A stretch of DNA of 64,000 bases, from NCBI RefSeq assembly GCF_000382425.1, contig NZ_KB908292.1, forward strand, positions 186,001 through 250,000, given 5' to 3'. The DNA comes from Empedobacter brevis NBRC 14943 = ATCC 43319 (GTDB lineage: Bacteria > Bacteroidota > Bacteroidia > Flavobacteriales > Weeksellaceae). Made by a program: the position numbers and the translations under genes. Shown piece by piece: positions 28,248-38,020 of this stretch (the stretch's first letter is position 1; each line of letters starts with the position of its first letter). The notes below the pieces were generated by a model, which made no database searches, was not told where the DNA came from, and saw nothing but the letters and a program-made list of their open reading frames with translations.

Positions 28248-29267
28248 CTAAATCGTTGTAGTTTCTCTGTGCAATAATTCAGTACCTACAACTTCCGTAA
28301 TATAATGCTCATGTTCATTTTCAGACTCTAGTTTTTGGATCAAAAGTCGAGCAGCAATTTCCCCCATTTTAAATGCATTTTGTTTAACTGTAGAAATGCT
28401 GGGAATTGAGTTTTTGGAAATTACACCATCTGTAAATGCGATTATATGTAAATCTTCCGGAACTTTTATCCCTTTTTTTAATGCAGCTCTAAGCACTTTA
28501 ACAGCATATAATTCGTTTACTGCCATCACTGCATCAAACTTGTTCTTTTCAAAAAAATCATCAATCATCGTATCTAATTGACTTTCATCTTCGACTCTTA
28601 ATATTAAATTATCGTCAATTTCAATTCCGTTGGCTTCCAATGTCCTCTTATAACCTTCTGTTCTTAGCCTTCCTACACTGATATAATCCGGTGTCGTGAT
28701 GAATCCTATTTTCTTACGACCTTTACTTATGAAGTACTGTATCGCCTCTTGTGTCGCAAGTACATCATCAATAATCACTTTATCGGTATACACTTCACGC
28801 GTTACACGATCAAACATTACGACAGGCATTCCTTGATTGATAATCTCTTTGATGTGATGATAATCCTTCTTGGCTTGGGTTTCCTTAGAAAGAGAAATCA
28901 CGAAACCATCAATACTTCCTGACGCAAGCATTTCCATGTTAAGGACTTCCCGGTCGTAAGATTCATTTGACAAACAAATTAAGACATTATATCCATATTG
29001 ATTCGCTAGATTTTCAATCCCGCTAATGACCATGGCGAAAAAGTCATGAACAATTTCGGGAATGATAACCGCAATGGTTTTCGTTTTACGGTTTTTAAGA
29101 CTTAATGCAATATTATTTGGTTTATAATTGTATAATTTCGCAAATGCCTGAATCTTATTTCGTGTTGCTTCGCTAATTTCTTCACTATTTTTCAACGCTT
29201 TAGAAACTGTTGATATCGAAACATCTAACTCTTTTGCAATTTGCTTTAATGTCAAATTCTTTTTCAT
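28248..29267 (-). CDS. LacI-family transcriptional regulator of the maltodextrin locus
   Basis: The N-terminal helix-turn-helix (LTLKQIAKELDVSISTVSKALKN, about 5-27) and hinge helix (PNNIALSLKNRKTKTIAVIIPE) are classic LacI features, followed by a periplasmic-binding-protein-like sugar domain (to residue 339). Ligand is unknown; maltose or a derivative fits the neighbours. It sits between the susC arm and the transporter arm, and the only perfect LacI-type palindrome seen lies 96 bp upstream of its own ATG, between it and susC. This locus therefore uses a LacI regulator rather than the membrane-bound SusR of Bacteroides. Confidence 0.92.
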   Translation of the reverse strand: MKKNLTLKQIAKELDVSISTVSKALKNSEEISEATRNKIQAFAKLYNYKPNNIALSLKNRKTKTIAVIIPEIVHDFFAMVISGIENLANQYGYNVLICLSNESYDREVLNMEMLASGSIDGFVISLSKETQAKKDYHHIKEIINQGMPVVMFDRVTREVYTDKVIIDDVLATQEAIQYFISKGRKKIGFITTPDYISVGRLRTEGYKRTLEANGIEIDDNLILRVEDESQLDTMIDDFFEKNKFDAVMAVNELYAVKVLRAALKKGIKVPEDLHIIAFTDGVISKNSIPSISTVKQNAFKMGEIAARLLIQKLESENEHEHYITEVVGTELLHRETTTI

Positions 29268-29362
29268 AATCTTCTTTCTACTTAACCCTCAATCTTGTTT
29301 TACTAATTTCCGCCTTTTTTATTTAAAATTAACACACTTCTATAAATAATTTAATTATTTAT

Positions 29363-29386
29363 TAACACGAAAACGTTTTCGTGTTA
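29363..29386. promoter_or_regulatory. LacI-family operator upstream of susC
   Basis: A perfect 24-bp palindrome with core GAAAACGTTTTC and central CG, typical of LacI/GalR operators. Its centre (29374.5) is about 65 bp upstream of the expected susC transcription start, a position usual for activators. It could also control lacI on the other side. Confidence 0.85.
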
Positions 29387-29428
29387 TTTCTCAGTGTACC
29401 ACATACACAATCAATCAATTAAACAACT

Positions 29429-29436
29429 TACATTTG
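29429..29436 (+). promoter_or_regulatory. -7 box of the susC operon
   Basis: TACATTTG matches TAnnTTTG, giving a leader of about 50 nt before the ATG at 29491. No TTG -33 element is visible 17-23 nt upstream. Confidence 0.65.
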
Positions 29437-29490
29437 AGATTGAGAAGTAAAAATATAAATTAAAAATTAACGAAACAAAACGGAAAATAT

Positions 29491-32421
29491 ATGAGGATTT
29501 TAAAACAATCTCTTCTTGCATTAGTTTTATCAAGCCCAGCAATTTTATCTGCACAAACTGCAGTAAAAGGAACGGTATATGATAGCACAAACAATGCAAT
29601 TCTTCCTGGAGCTGATGTTTCGAACATCACAACAGGAGAATCAACAATTTCTGATGAACAAGGAAACTTTACATTAGAAGCAAATGACGGTGATGTCATT
29701 GTAATCAGTTTCTTTGGTTATGATGATCAGGAGTTGACTTATGCCGGACAAACTCAATTGCAACTTCGCATGGCTAAAACAACTGAGAACTTAAAAGAAG
29801 TTGTGATAATAGGATATGGAACTGCTAAAAAAGAAGATGTTACAGGATCTGTCAATCAGTTAAATTCTGAAGATTTCAATAAAGGATCTATTACTTCTGC
29901 ACAAGAATTAATGACAGGTAAAATTGCTGGTGTTGTAGTAACATCTAGCGGAGGAGCTCCTGGAGATGATCAAAAAATATTAATTCGTGGTAACAGTTCA
30001 ATTTCTTTAAACCGTGAACCACTTTATGTTGTAGATGGACTACCATTATCAGATGAAAAAATTGGAGGCTCTCGAAATCCATTGGATTTCTTAAATCCTA
30101 ATGACATCGAAACCATGACCATTTTAAAAGATGCTTCAGCCACTGCCATCTATGGTTCTCGTGCCGCCAATGGAGTTGTTTTGATTACGACAAAAAAAGG
30201 AAAAGGGAAAAAATTTAAATACAGTTACAATTCTACAACTTCTGTTTATGATCCAATCAAAATGGTTGATTTAATGAATGGAGAAGAATTTAGAGCTCTT
30301 GTAAAACAACACGGAACTGCTGATGATATTGCAAAACTAGGTAATACAAATACGGATTGGCAAAAATTAATTTATAAAACAGCAATAGGGTTTGATCATA
30401 ATTTTAGCGCTGTTGGAAAAATTGGGGATTTTATGCCATCTCGTTTTTCTATTTCGAATACAAATCAAGATGGAATTCTAAAAGGGGATAACATTAATCG
30501 TACAACAATGAGTGTTAACTTAAATCCTACTTTCTTAGATGATCATTTAAAATTTGAAATTAATGCAAGGGGATCTTATATCGAAAATATTTTTGCTAAT
30601 CGTGATGCTATTGGCGCCGCTTTAGAATTTGATCCTACACAATCTGTTTATTCAACCGGAATTAATTCTTGGCAAGGATATAACGTTTACACTCAATTAA
30701 TAGATGGACAATATTTTTTGAAAGATTTAACTCCTAATAATCCAATTGCATTATTAAATGAAGTAAACGACACATCTGAAACAAGACGTTTTGCAGGGAA
30801 TGCGAAAGTCGACTATAAGTTACATTTCTTGCCTGATTTGACTGCTACTGTAAATGTAGGTTATGACATTACAAATGCGAATGGTAGAAAAGTTTCTAAC
30901 TATGCATTACCAAGTAAAAATACAAAATGGGACGGAGCTTATTCTAATTTTAGCAACGAATTTTCAAACAAATTATTAGATGCTTATTTAACATATAACA
31001 AAACTATCGGAGCTTCAGCACTTAATGCTGTTGTTGGTTATGGTTATCAAAAATTTGGTTTTGATAAATTTTCTTTTGATTCTGAAAAGGCTGAAATTGG
31101 ACAGATAGCAGCTGTTATCGATAAATACGAAAGTGTATTATTATCATACTATGGCCGCGTTAATTATAATTATGATAACCGCTATATTCTAACCGCTACT
31201 TTACGTGCAGATGCTTCTTCAAAATTAAATCCTGATGATCGTTGGGGATATTTTCCTTCTGCTGCATTTGCTTGGAACGTTGCAAATGAAGATTTCTTGA
31301 AAGGAAATAAGACTCTTAGTGATTTAAAATTAAGAGTTGGTTATGGTCAAGTTGGTAATGTTAATGGCTTAGAAGATTATTTATTCTTAACTCGTTATAC
31401 CCAAAGTTTATCATCTGCTCAATATCAGTTTGGGGATAAATTTTATCAGGTTTATCGTCCTGAAAAAGTAAATCCAAACTTGAAATGGGAAATCTCTAAT
31501 ACATTGAATATTGGAATTGATTATGCCTTATTTAAAAACCGTATTTACGGTAGCTTAGATGTTTACCAAAAGAAAACAAAAGACTTGATTGCTGAAGTTT
31601 ATGTAGATCAGTTTACAAATTTCTCTAATAAAATTAAACAAAATATTGGAGACATGGAAAACAAAGGAATTGAGTTTAGCATTAATGCCGACATTATCAA
31701 ATCCAAAGATTTTGATTGGTCTTTTGGCTATAACATTGCGTACAACGACAATAAAATTGTTAATTTAAAAAATGACAATTACATCGGAGGAATTGATGGA
31801 GGTACAGGAATCAATGTTCAAGTTCATAAAGAAGGGTATACACCTTTTTCATATTTAGTTTACAAACAAATTTATGATTCAAATGGAAAACCGATTGAAG
31901 GTGCTTATGAAGATTTAAATAATGACGGTGTTATCAATGAAGACGATCGTTACTTACACAAAAGTCCATTTGCTGATGTAACTATGGGATTCAACACAAG
32001 ATTCCGATACAAAAACTGGGATTTATCTGCAACTGCCCGTGCCAGCATTGGAAATTATGTATATAACAATGTAGCTTCTGCAAAAGGATATTTAGCAAAA
32101 GCAACAGGTAATGGTCAAGGTTATTTATCAAACGTACATAGAGATTACTACAATACAGGTTTCTCTGCTATTACAGCAACAAACTTAACTAGTGATCATT
32201 ATATAGAAAATGGATCTTTTTTAAGAATTGATAACATTACATTAGGTTACAATTTAAAAGAAGCCATCAAAGGTATGGATGTCCGTTTATACGGCGCAGT
32301 ACAAAATGTCGCTTTATTTACAAATTATGACGGAATTGATCCTGAAGTTTTTGACGGAATTGATAGAAACTTTTATCCAAGACCAAGAACATTTGTCTTT
32401 GGTTTAAATGTTAACTTCTAA
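29491..32421 (+). CDS. SusC/RagA-family TonB-dependent maltodextrin importer
   Basis: A signal peptide (to about residue 22) is followed by a carboxypeptidase-like beta-sandwich (AVKGTVYDSTNNAILPGADV, about 24-100), the plug domain starting near VVIIGYGTAKKEDVTGSV, the SusC hallmark ANGVVLITTKKGKGK near 225, and a long beta-barrel ending in FVFGLNVNF with a terminal Phe. The 976-residue length is usual. It forms the outer-membrane pore that takes up oligosaccharides bound by SusD, powered by TonB. The gene directly precedes susD-like and susE-like genes and has a LacI-type operator upstream. Starch-type specificity is inferred from the surrounding GH13/GH97/GH65 genes. Confidence 0.95.
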   Translation: MRILKQSLLALVLSSPAILSAQTAVKGTVYDSTNNAILPGADVSNITTGESTISDEQGNFTLEANDGDVIVISFFGYDDQELTYAGQTQLQLRMAKTTENLKEVVIIGYGTAKKEDVTGSVNQLNSEDFNKGSITSAQELMTGKIAGVVVTSSGGAPGDDQKILIRGNSSISLNREPLYVVDGLPLSDEKIGGSRNPLDFLNPNDIETMTILKDASATAIYGSRAANGVVLITTKKGKGKKFKYSYNSTTSVYDPIKMVDLMNGEEFRALVKQHGTADDIAKLGNTNTDWQKLIYKTAIGFDHNFSAVGKIGDFMPSRFSISNTNQDGILKGDNINRTTMSVNLNPTFLDDHLKFEINARGSYIENIFANRDAIGAALEFDPTQSVYSTGINSWQGYNVYTQLIDGQYFLKDLTPNNPIALLNEVNDTSETRRFAGNAKVDYKLHFLPDLTATVNVGYDITNANGRKVSNYALPSKNTKWDGAYSNFSNEFSNKLLDAYLTYNKTIGASALNAVVGYGYQKFGFDKFSFDSEKAEIGQIAAVIDKYESVLLSYYGRVNYNYDNRYILTATLRADASSKLNPDDRWGYFPSAAFAWNVANEDFLKGNKTLSDLKLRVGYGQVGNVNGLEDYLFLTRYTQSLSSAQYQFGDKFYQVYRPEKVNPNLKWEISNTLNIGIDYALFKNRIYGSLDVYQKKTKDLIAEVYVDQFTNFSNKIKQNIGDMENKGIEFSINADIIKSKDFDWSFGYNIAYNDNKIVNLKNDNYIGGIDGGTGINVQVHKEGYTPFSYLVYKQIYDSNGKPIEGAYEDLNNDGVINEDDRYLHKSPFADVTMGFNTRFRYKNWDLSATARASIGNYVYNNVASAKGYLAKATGNGQGYLSNVHRDYYNTGFSAITATNLTSDHYIENGSFLRIDNITLGYNLKEAIKGMDVRLYGAVQNVALFTNYDGIDPEVFDGIDRNFYPRPRTFVFGLNVNF

Positions 32422-32431
32422 AAAGAAAAAA

Positions 32432-34054
32432 ATGAAATTAAACATATTCAATATTAATAAAATCGCTTTAATTGGAATCTTTTCATTGTTCACATTAACA
32501 TCTTGTCATGATGATTTGAATTTAGATCCGATTGATCCTGATATGGTAACAGAAAATGAAGTTTTCTCTAACTCTCAACAAGCTAAAGCTGCATTAGGTA
32601 AAATTTATGCTTCTTTATCTCTAACAGGTCAAGAAGGACCTGCCGGGCAACCAGACATTGTAGGTGTAGACGAAGGAACCTCTCAATATACACGTTTGAT
32701 GTTTTATTTAAATGAGTTAACAACAGACGAAGCTATTGTTGGTTGGGGAGATGCAGGATTACCTAACTTACATGCTATGGATTGGGGGGCAAGTAATCCA
32801 TTTGTAGAAGCGATGTACTTTCGTTTAGCACAGACCGTTTCATTCTCTAATTCTTTTATCGAAAAAGCTGAAAGATTAGCTGAAACAGATCAAGAAGTAA
32901 AAAAGTTTGTTGCTGAGGCTCGTTTTATTCGTGCTTATGCTTATTATAATTTAATGGATTTATTTGCTAATGTTCCTTTAGTAACTAAAGTCTCGTTAGA
33001 ATTACCAAAACAAAATAACCGTCAGGAAATTTATACATTCGTTGAATCTGAATTAAAAGATTTAGAAACTCTATTAGCAGAACCCAGAACTAATGAATAT
33101 GGACGTGTAGACAAAGTAGCTGCATATGCATTATTATCTCGTTTATATTTAAACTCAGAAGTATATATCAGCCAAAATAAATACAAGGAAGCTGCCGAAT
33201 ACTCTAAAAAAGCAATCGAATCTGGTTATATCTTAAATACCATTGATAAAAATAATAACGGAACTGCTTATGATGAATTATTTTTAGCCGATAACGACAC
33301 AAATGGCGCACAAAACGAGAATATATTTGCCATTAATTTTGATGGACGCTATTCTACAACTTACGGAGGAGCAACATTCATTGTTAAATCAAAAATAGGA
33401 GGCACTATGGCTCCTGCTGATTTTGGTGTTAATGGAGGATGGGGAGGTCCCCGTACAACAAAGGCATTAGTCAACCAATTCTCAAGTTCTGTTTCTCAAA
33501 GCAATTCGGAAGGGAATCCAACCTCATGGAGAGATAAACGTGCCATGTTTCATTCTGATGGACAAACTTTTGAAATTGAAAATGTTTCTGAGTTTAAACA
33601 AGGTTATGCGATTACAAAATTTTCTAATAAAAAATCTGATGGAACAAATGGAAATAATGATACTGGTGAACATGCAGATGTAGATATTCCGATTTTCCGT
33701 GTAGCTGAAATGTATCTTAATTATGCAGAAGCTGCATTAAGAGGTGGAGGTGATACAGGTATTGCACTTGGTTATGTCAACAAATTACGCGAACGTGCCT
33801 ATGGAAATACGTCCGGAAATGTAACGTCTATTAATCTAGATTTTATATTGGCTGAACGTTCTCGTGAAATGTATTGGGAAGGAACACGTCGTATAGATTT
33901 GATTCGTTTCAATAGATTTACGAGTAATTACAACTGGCCATTCAAAGGAGGAATTACAAATGGAATGAATGTGGATAACCACAGAACAATTTATCCGATT
34001 CCATTCAATGCTTTGGCTGTCAACTCAAATTTAACTCAAAATCCTGGTTACTAA
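32432..34054 (+). CDS. SusD/RagB-family surface glycan-binding lipoprotein
   Basis: The signal peptide ends LTSC, giving a lipidated Cys followed by acidic residues (HDD), a pattern linked to surface export in Bacteroidota. The body has SusD features: the N-terminal segment EVFSNSQQAKAALGKIYASL, TPR-like helices including FVAEARFIRAYAYYNLMDLFANVPLV, and the C-terminal LAERSREMYWEGTRRIDLIRFNRF and YPIPFNAL. The true start is the ATG at 32432, 10 bp after the susC stop; the frame can be extended to 32408 inside susC but that would spoil the signal. It forms the lid over SusC and binds maltodextrin. Confidence 0.95.
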   Translation: MKLNIFNINKIALIGIFSLFTLTSCHDDLNLDPIDPDMVTENEVFSNSQQAKAALGKIYASLSLTGQEGPAGQPDIVGVDEGTSQYTRLMFYLNELTTDEAIVGWGDAGLPNLHAMDWGASNPFVEAMYFRLAQTVSFSNSFIEKAERLAETDQEVKKFVAEARFIRAYAYYNLMDLFANVPLVTKVSLELPKQNNRQEIYTFVESELKDLETLLAEPRTNEYGRVDKVAAYALLSRLYLNSEVYISQNKYKEAAEYSKKAIESGYILNTIDKNNNGTAYDELFLADNDTNGAQNENIFAINFDGRYSTTYGGATFIVKSKIGGTMAPADFGVNGGWGGPRTTKALVNQFSSSVSQSNSEGNPTSWRDKRAMFHSDGQTFEIENVSEFKQGYAITKFSNKKSDGTNGNNDTGEHADVDIPIFRVAEMYLNYAEAALRGGGDTGIALGYVNKLRERAYGNTSGNVTSINLDFILAERSREMYWEGTRRIDLIRFNRFTSNYNWPFKGGITNGMNVDNHRTIYPIPFNALAVNSNLTQNPGY

Positions 34055-34055
34055 A

Positions 34056-35090
34056 ATGAAAAATTTTATAAAATATATTTCGTTAGCTTGTGCAAGTGTT
34101 TTTGCGTTAAGCGCTTGTAACGATGATGAAGATATCATCACATTAGATCCCTCAACTTTTGTTGCGCCTAAATTAGAAGATCCAACATCAAATTCACTTA
34201 TCTTATTAGAGGAAAACGCTGCTGAAACAGCGATGACATTTAAATGGAGTGCTGCTGAATATGGTGCAAATACACCTCCAAAATACGAGCTTCAAATTGA
34301 TGTAAAAGGAGGAAATTTTGAAAAACCAAAAGTGATTACCTCTACTTCTTCGGTCACTGCTAATGTAACAGTAAAAGAATTAAATACGACCGCTATTGAT
34401 TTAGGGTTAGAGCCCTTTAAAGAAGGTGAACTGGAATACCGTGTTATTTCAACAGTTGGTACTCCAGGTTCTCAACCTTTGATTTCTAATGTAAATTCTT
34501 TGCGGGTAACCCCTTATCCTACAGATTTATCGACTAACTGGGGAATAGTAGGTTCCGCAACACCAAATAAATGGGATGGCCCAGACATTCCTTTCTGGAA
34601 AACTGAAACACCTAACGTATTTGTAGCTTATGCTGATCTCATTGACGGAGAAATCAAATTCCGTCAAGATAATAAGTGGGATTTAGATTATGGAGATAAC
34701 GATCCTATTGATGGAAAATTAGATAAAGGAGGAAAAAATATTAGTGTTAAAGCAGGTTCATATAAAGTAACAATTAACCTGAATGACTTGATCTATAAAA
34801 TAGAACCTTATACATGGGGATTAGTTGGAGATGCAACACCTAATGGATGGGAAGGTCCAGATGTAAAATTAGCTTATGATGGCATGGAAGATGCCTGGTC
34901 GACAATTGTTACGATGAAAGACGGAGAATTTAAATTCCGATTAAATAACAAATGGGACGTGAGTTACGGAGGTACGGATACTCCTAATGTTTTAACAGAT
35001 GAAAATGGTGCCAACATCAAAATAAAAGCAGGTACATATAAAGTTACTGCAAACTTCAACAAGAAAACTTATTCTGTAGAAGCACAATAA
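34056..35090 (+). CDS. SusE/SusF-like starch-binding outer-membrane lipoprotein
   Basis: The lipobox LSAC is followed by NDDED, again a surface-export type signal. An N-terminal SusE-type immunoglobulin-like domain (about 25-160) precedes two similar modules of about 85 residues. The first contains WGIVGSATPNKWDGPD and IKFRQDNKWDLDYG, the second WGLVGDATPNGWEGPD and FKFRLNNKWDVSYG. These Trp-rich repeats are typical starch-binding modules of SusE/SusF. It starts 1 bp after the susD stop, and a strong terminator follows. Confidence 0.9.
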   Translation: MKNFIKYISLACASVFALSACNDDEDIITLDPSTFVAPKLEDPTSNSLILLEENAAETAMTFKWSAAEYGANTPPKYELQIDVKGGNFEKPKVITSTSSVTANVTVKELNTTAIDLGLEPFKEGELEYRVISTVGTPGSQPLISNVNSLRVTPYPTDLSTNWGIVGSATPNKWDGPDIPFWKTETPNVFVAYADLIDGEIKFRQDNKWDLDYGDNDPIDGKLDKGGKNISVKAGSYKVTINLNDLIYKIEPYTWGLVGDATPNGWEGPDVKLAYDGMEDAWSTIVTMKDGEFKFRLNNKWDVSYGGTDTPNVLTDENGANIKIKAGTYKVTANFNKKTYSVEAQ

Positions 35091-35121
35091 TTAATTTTTT
35101 CTCATTAATTATATAAACTCT

Positions 35122-35163
35122 AAAAGCCATTAAAATTCATATCGTTTTTTAATGGCTTTTTTT
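35122..35163 (+). terminator. Terminator of the susCDE operon
   Basis: AAAAGCCATTAAAA (35122-35135) pairs with TTTTAATGGCTTTT (35147-35160), followed by more T. It lies before the secreted amylase, whose gene begins 16 bp further on, so that gene may depend on read-through. Confidence 0.85.
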
Positions 35164-35179
35164 CTAAAAACCACAAAAT

Positions 35180-37984
35180 ATGAAAAACACTTTATTACTC
35201 TTCATTTCTGTGTTCTCGCTCTTTATTGTGAAGGCACAGATTACAACACTCCCTATAACTCCCGAACCAGAGCAGCCTGTGACAATTTTTTTTGATAAAA
35301 ACAATACAGGTTTAGCTAGTTATTCGGGTGATATTTATGCACATACAGGTGTTACAGTAGACAATCAAGCATGGCAAAATGTTATCGAATCCTGGGGAAA
35401 TAATACCACTCAGCCCAAATTAACTTTTGTATCAGGAACAACCTATAAATTAGAAATCACAACGTCTATCTATCAATTTTATCAAGTTGATCCTTCTAAA
35501 AACATTACAGCAATTAATATTGTTTTTAGAAGTGACGATGGAAAACAACAAACAAACGATTTCACAATCAATGTTGGCTCCTTCAAAATGATATTAAATC
35601 ATCCTGTTGAAAATAGCATCACCAATTTAACATCCGGGGCTGCTTTTAATATTAAAGCAACCTCAACCAAAAATGCAAATTGGACATTAACCGCAAATGG
35701 TCATCCGATTGATGCGATAACAAATACTACTGATTTCGATAAAAATTATACCATAACAGCCAGTCAAAACTACATTTTAAAAGCAGAAAATAATGGCCAA
35801 ACGATTTCAAAGTCATTTCAGGTTTTTATAAAACCAACAGTAAACGAAGTGGCAATTCCTGCGAATCTGAAACAAGGAATTAATTACATTGATAGCGACC
35901 CCACCAGAGCTTATTTGGTACTTTTTGCTCCTCAGAAAGAATTTGTTCATGTGATAGGTTCATTTAATAATTGGCAGATTTCTGATCAATATGTTATGAA
36001 CCGCGATACGTCAAACAAAGATTTATATTGGATTGAAATCAATAATTTGAAATCCGGGGAAACGAATACATTCCAATACAGAACAAGTGACGGAATAAAA
36101 ACGGCTGATCCCTACTCTACTTTAATTCTCTCGCCTTACGATGATCAATACATCAACGCTGCTACATATCCTGATATGCCTGTTTACCCAAATGAGCAAC
36201 AATTTGAAGTTTCTGTTTTACAAACAAATCAACCTAAATACAACTGGAAAACAACAAATTTCAATCGCCCAAACAAAGAAAATCTAATTATTTATGAACT
36301 GTTGATTCGAGATTTTAACTCGGCTAAAACCTGGCAATCTTTGATTGATGATTTTTCATATTTCAAAAATCTACATGTAAATGCTATCGAAGTGATGCCT
36401 GTTATGGAGTTTGAAGGAAATATTTCATGGGGATACAACACCGCTTATCATTTGGCTTTGGATAAAGCTTACGGACCAGCTTCTAAGATGAAAGAATTTA
36501 TTGATTTGTGCCATCAGAATGGAATCGCAGTCATTCTGGATATTGCATTAAATCATGTGTATGGTCGTTCTCCTTTGGTCAGAATGTGGATGAATGATCC
36601 TGATGGTGATGGTTTCGGAGAACCTACTGCAACAAATCCTTATCTTAATCAAGAAGCTAAACACAGCTACAATGTTGGCTACGACCTTAACCATCAATTG
36701 GCTCCAACACAATATTATGTAAAAAGAACAGTGGAACATTGGATCAATGAATTCAAAATTGATGGTATTCGTTGGGATTTAACAAAAGGATTTACTCAAA
36801 ATTGTTCCCCTTCTGATGAAGCCTGTACCAATAATTATCAGACAGACCGTGTCGCCATTCTGAAAAAATATGCAGACGAACAATGGGCTATAGACCCTTC
36901 CTCGTATATCATTTTTGAACATTTAGGAAACAATGGCTCTGCACAAGAGGAGAAAGAATGGGCTAACTATAGAATAGACGAAGGAAAAGGAATTATGCTT
37001 TGGGGAAAAGCGACCAATAATTTCAACCAAAATACAATGGGATATGAATCTGATAGTAATTTTGATTGGTTAAAACATACCGTAAAAGGATTTGACAGAA
37101 AACATTTGATCGGTTATGCGGAAAGCCATGATGAAGAAAGAATAATGTATAAAAACTTACAATGGGGAGCTACAAACGGATCATATAATATAAAAGATTT
37201 GAACACTTCCTTAGAAAGACAAAAAGCACTTGGTGCTGTTTTATTTACTATTCCAGGTCCAAAAATGCTGTGGCAGTTTGGAGAATTAGGCTATGATTAT
37301 TCGATCAATTATTGTGAAGACGGAACAGTTAATGATGGTTGTCGTACAAACCCAAAACCAATTCCTAGTGAAATAGGTTACATTACAAATACAAATAGAA
37401 AAAGTGTATATGATATTTGGGCAAAAATCATTCAGTTAAAACTGAACAATAAAGTTTTCGAAACAGATCATTATACCATTACTTCCGGTGATTTAAAACC
37501 TCGTATCCAGATTACAAATAATCTGTTATCTACAAACGAATTATACGAAGTGATTGTAATTGCTAATTTCACAACTTCTCCACAAAATATCGCTCCATTA
37601 TTCCCTTTTGTTGGGAATTGGTACAACTTAATCGACAATACAGTTGTAAATGCAACAAATACAACCTCTTCTTTTACTGTTAATTTAAATCCTGGAGAAT
37701 TTAGAATTTATGGGAATACGAAAGCTAATTTATCAACAGATTCTATTGATGTAGCAGCAGAAGAAATCAGATTAGTTCCAAATCCTGTTTCAACCTTTTT
37801 CACCCTGAATACCAACTCAGAAAAAGTGAAAATTTATGATGTTTCAGGAAAGTTAATAAAAGAATTTTCAGGAACCTTTTCTTCAACTTTTCAATTCAAT
37901 GTAAAGGAATTAATAAAAGGAATCTACATCCTTGATGTCAAAACAAAAAAAGGAAATTCTTCTATAAAAATGATTAAAAAATAA
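35180..37984 (+). CDS. T9SS-secreted multidomain GH13 amylase/pullulanase
   Basis: A signal peptide (to about residue 19) precedes an N-terminal beta module (about 20-135) beginning PEPEQPVTIFFDKN, a second beta domain (136-218), a CBM48-like domain (about 243-312, VHVIGSFNNW) and a GH13 barrel with LDIALNHV, nucleophile Asp533 in DGIRWDLTKG, acid/base Glu580 in IIFEHLG and Asp651 in AESHDEER. The last 75 residues (VPNPVSTFFTLN...KIYDVSGKLIKEF...GIYILDVKT) form a T9SS type A sorting domain, so it is exported through the T9SS to the surface or medium. It probably makes the first cuts in starch or branched alpha-glucans. Confidence 0.93.
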   Translation: MKNTLLLFISVFSLFIVKAQITTLPITPEPEQPVTIFFDKNNTGLASYSGDIYAHTGVTVDNQAWQNVIESWGNNTTQPKLTFVSGTTYKLEITTSIYQFYQVDPSKNITAINIVFRSDDGKQQTNDFTINVGSFKMILNHPVENSITNLTSGAAFNIKATSTKNANWTLTANGHPIDAITNTTDFDKNYTITASQNYILKAENNGQTISKSFQVFIKPTVNEVAIPANLKQGINYIDSDPTRAYLVLFAPQKEFVHVIGSFNNWQISDQYVMNRDTSNKDLYWIEINNLKSGETNTFQYRTSDGIKTADPYSTLILSPYDDQYINAATYPDMPVYPNEQQFEVSVLQTNQPKYNWKTTNFNRPNKENLIIYELLIRDFNSAKTWQSLIDDFSYFKNLHVNAIEVMPVMEFEGNISWGYNTAYHLALDKAYGPASKMKEFIDLCHQNGIAVILDIALNHVYGRSPLVRMWMNDPDGDGFGEPTATNPYLNQEAKHSYNVGYDLNHQLAPTQYYVKRTVEHWINEFKIDGIRWDLTKGFTQNCSPSDEACTNNYQTDRVAILKKYADEQWAIDPSSYIIFEHLGNNGSAQEEKEWANYRIDEGKGIMLWGKATNNFNQNTMGYESDSNFDWLKHTVKGFDRKHLIGYAESHDEERIMYKNLQWGATNGSYNIKDLNTSLERQKALGAVLFTIPGPKMLWQFGELGYDYSINYCEDGTVNDGCRTNPKPIPSEIGYITNTNRKSVYDIWAKIIQLKLNNKVFETDHYTITSGDLKPRIQITNNLLSTNELYEVIVIANFTTSPQNIAPLFPFVGNWYNLIDNTVVNATNTTSSFTVNLNPGEFRIYGNTKANLSTDSIDVAAEEIRLVPNPVSTFFTLNTNSEKVKIYDVSGKLIKEFSGTFSSTFQFNVKELIKGIYILDVKTKKGNSSIKMIKK

Positions 37985-37986
37985 AT

Positions 37987-38018
37987 AAAAAACCTCATCA
38001 ATAGATGAGGTTTTTAGT
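37987..38018. terminator. Terminator shared by convergent genes
   Basis: AAACCTCATC and GATGAGGTTT pair across a 4-nt loop, with A-rich flank on the left and T-rich on the right. It serves the amylase gene (+, ends 37984) and the LOG-family gene (-, ends 38021). Confidence 0.85.
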
Positions 38019-38020
38019 TT

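Noticed and set aside
29460-29699. Minus-strand frames opposite the susC start
   Set aside because: They run antisense through the susC signal peptide and its leader and show no recognisable domain.
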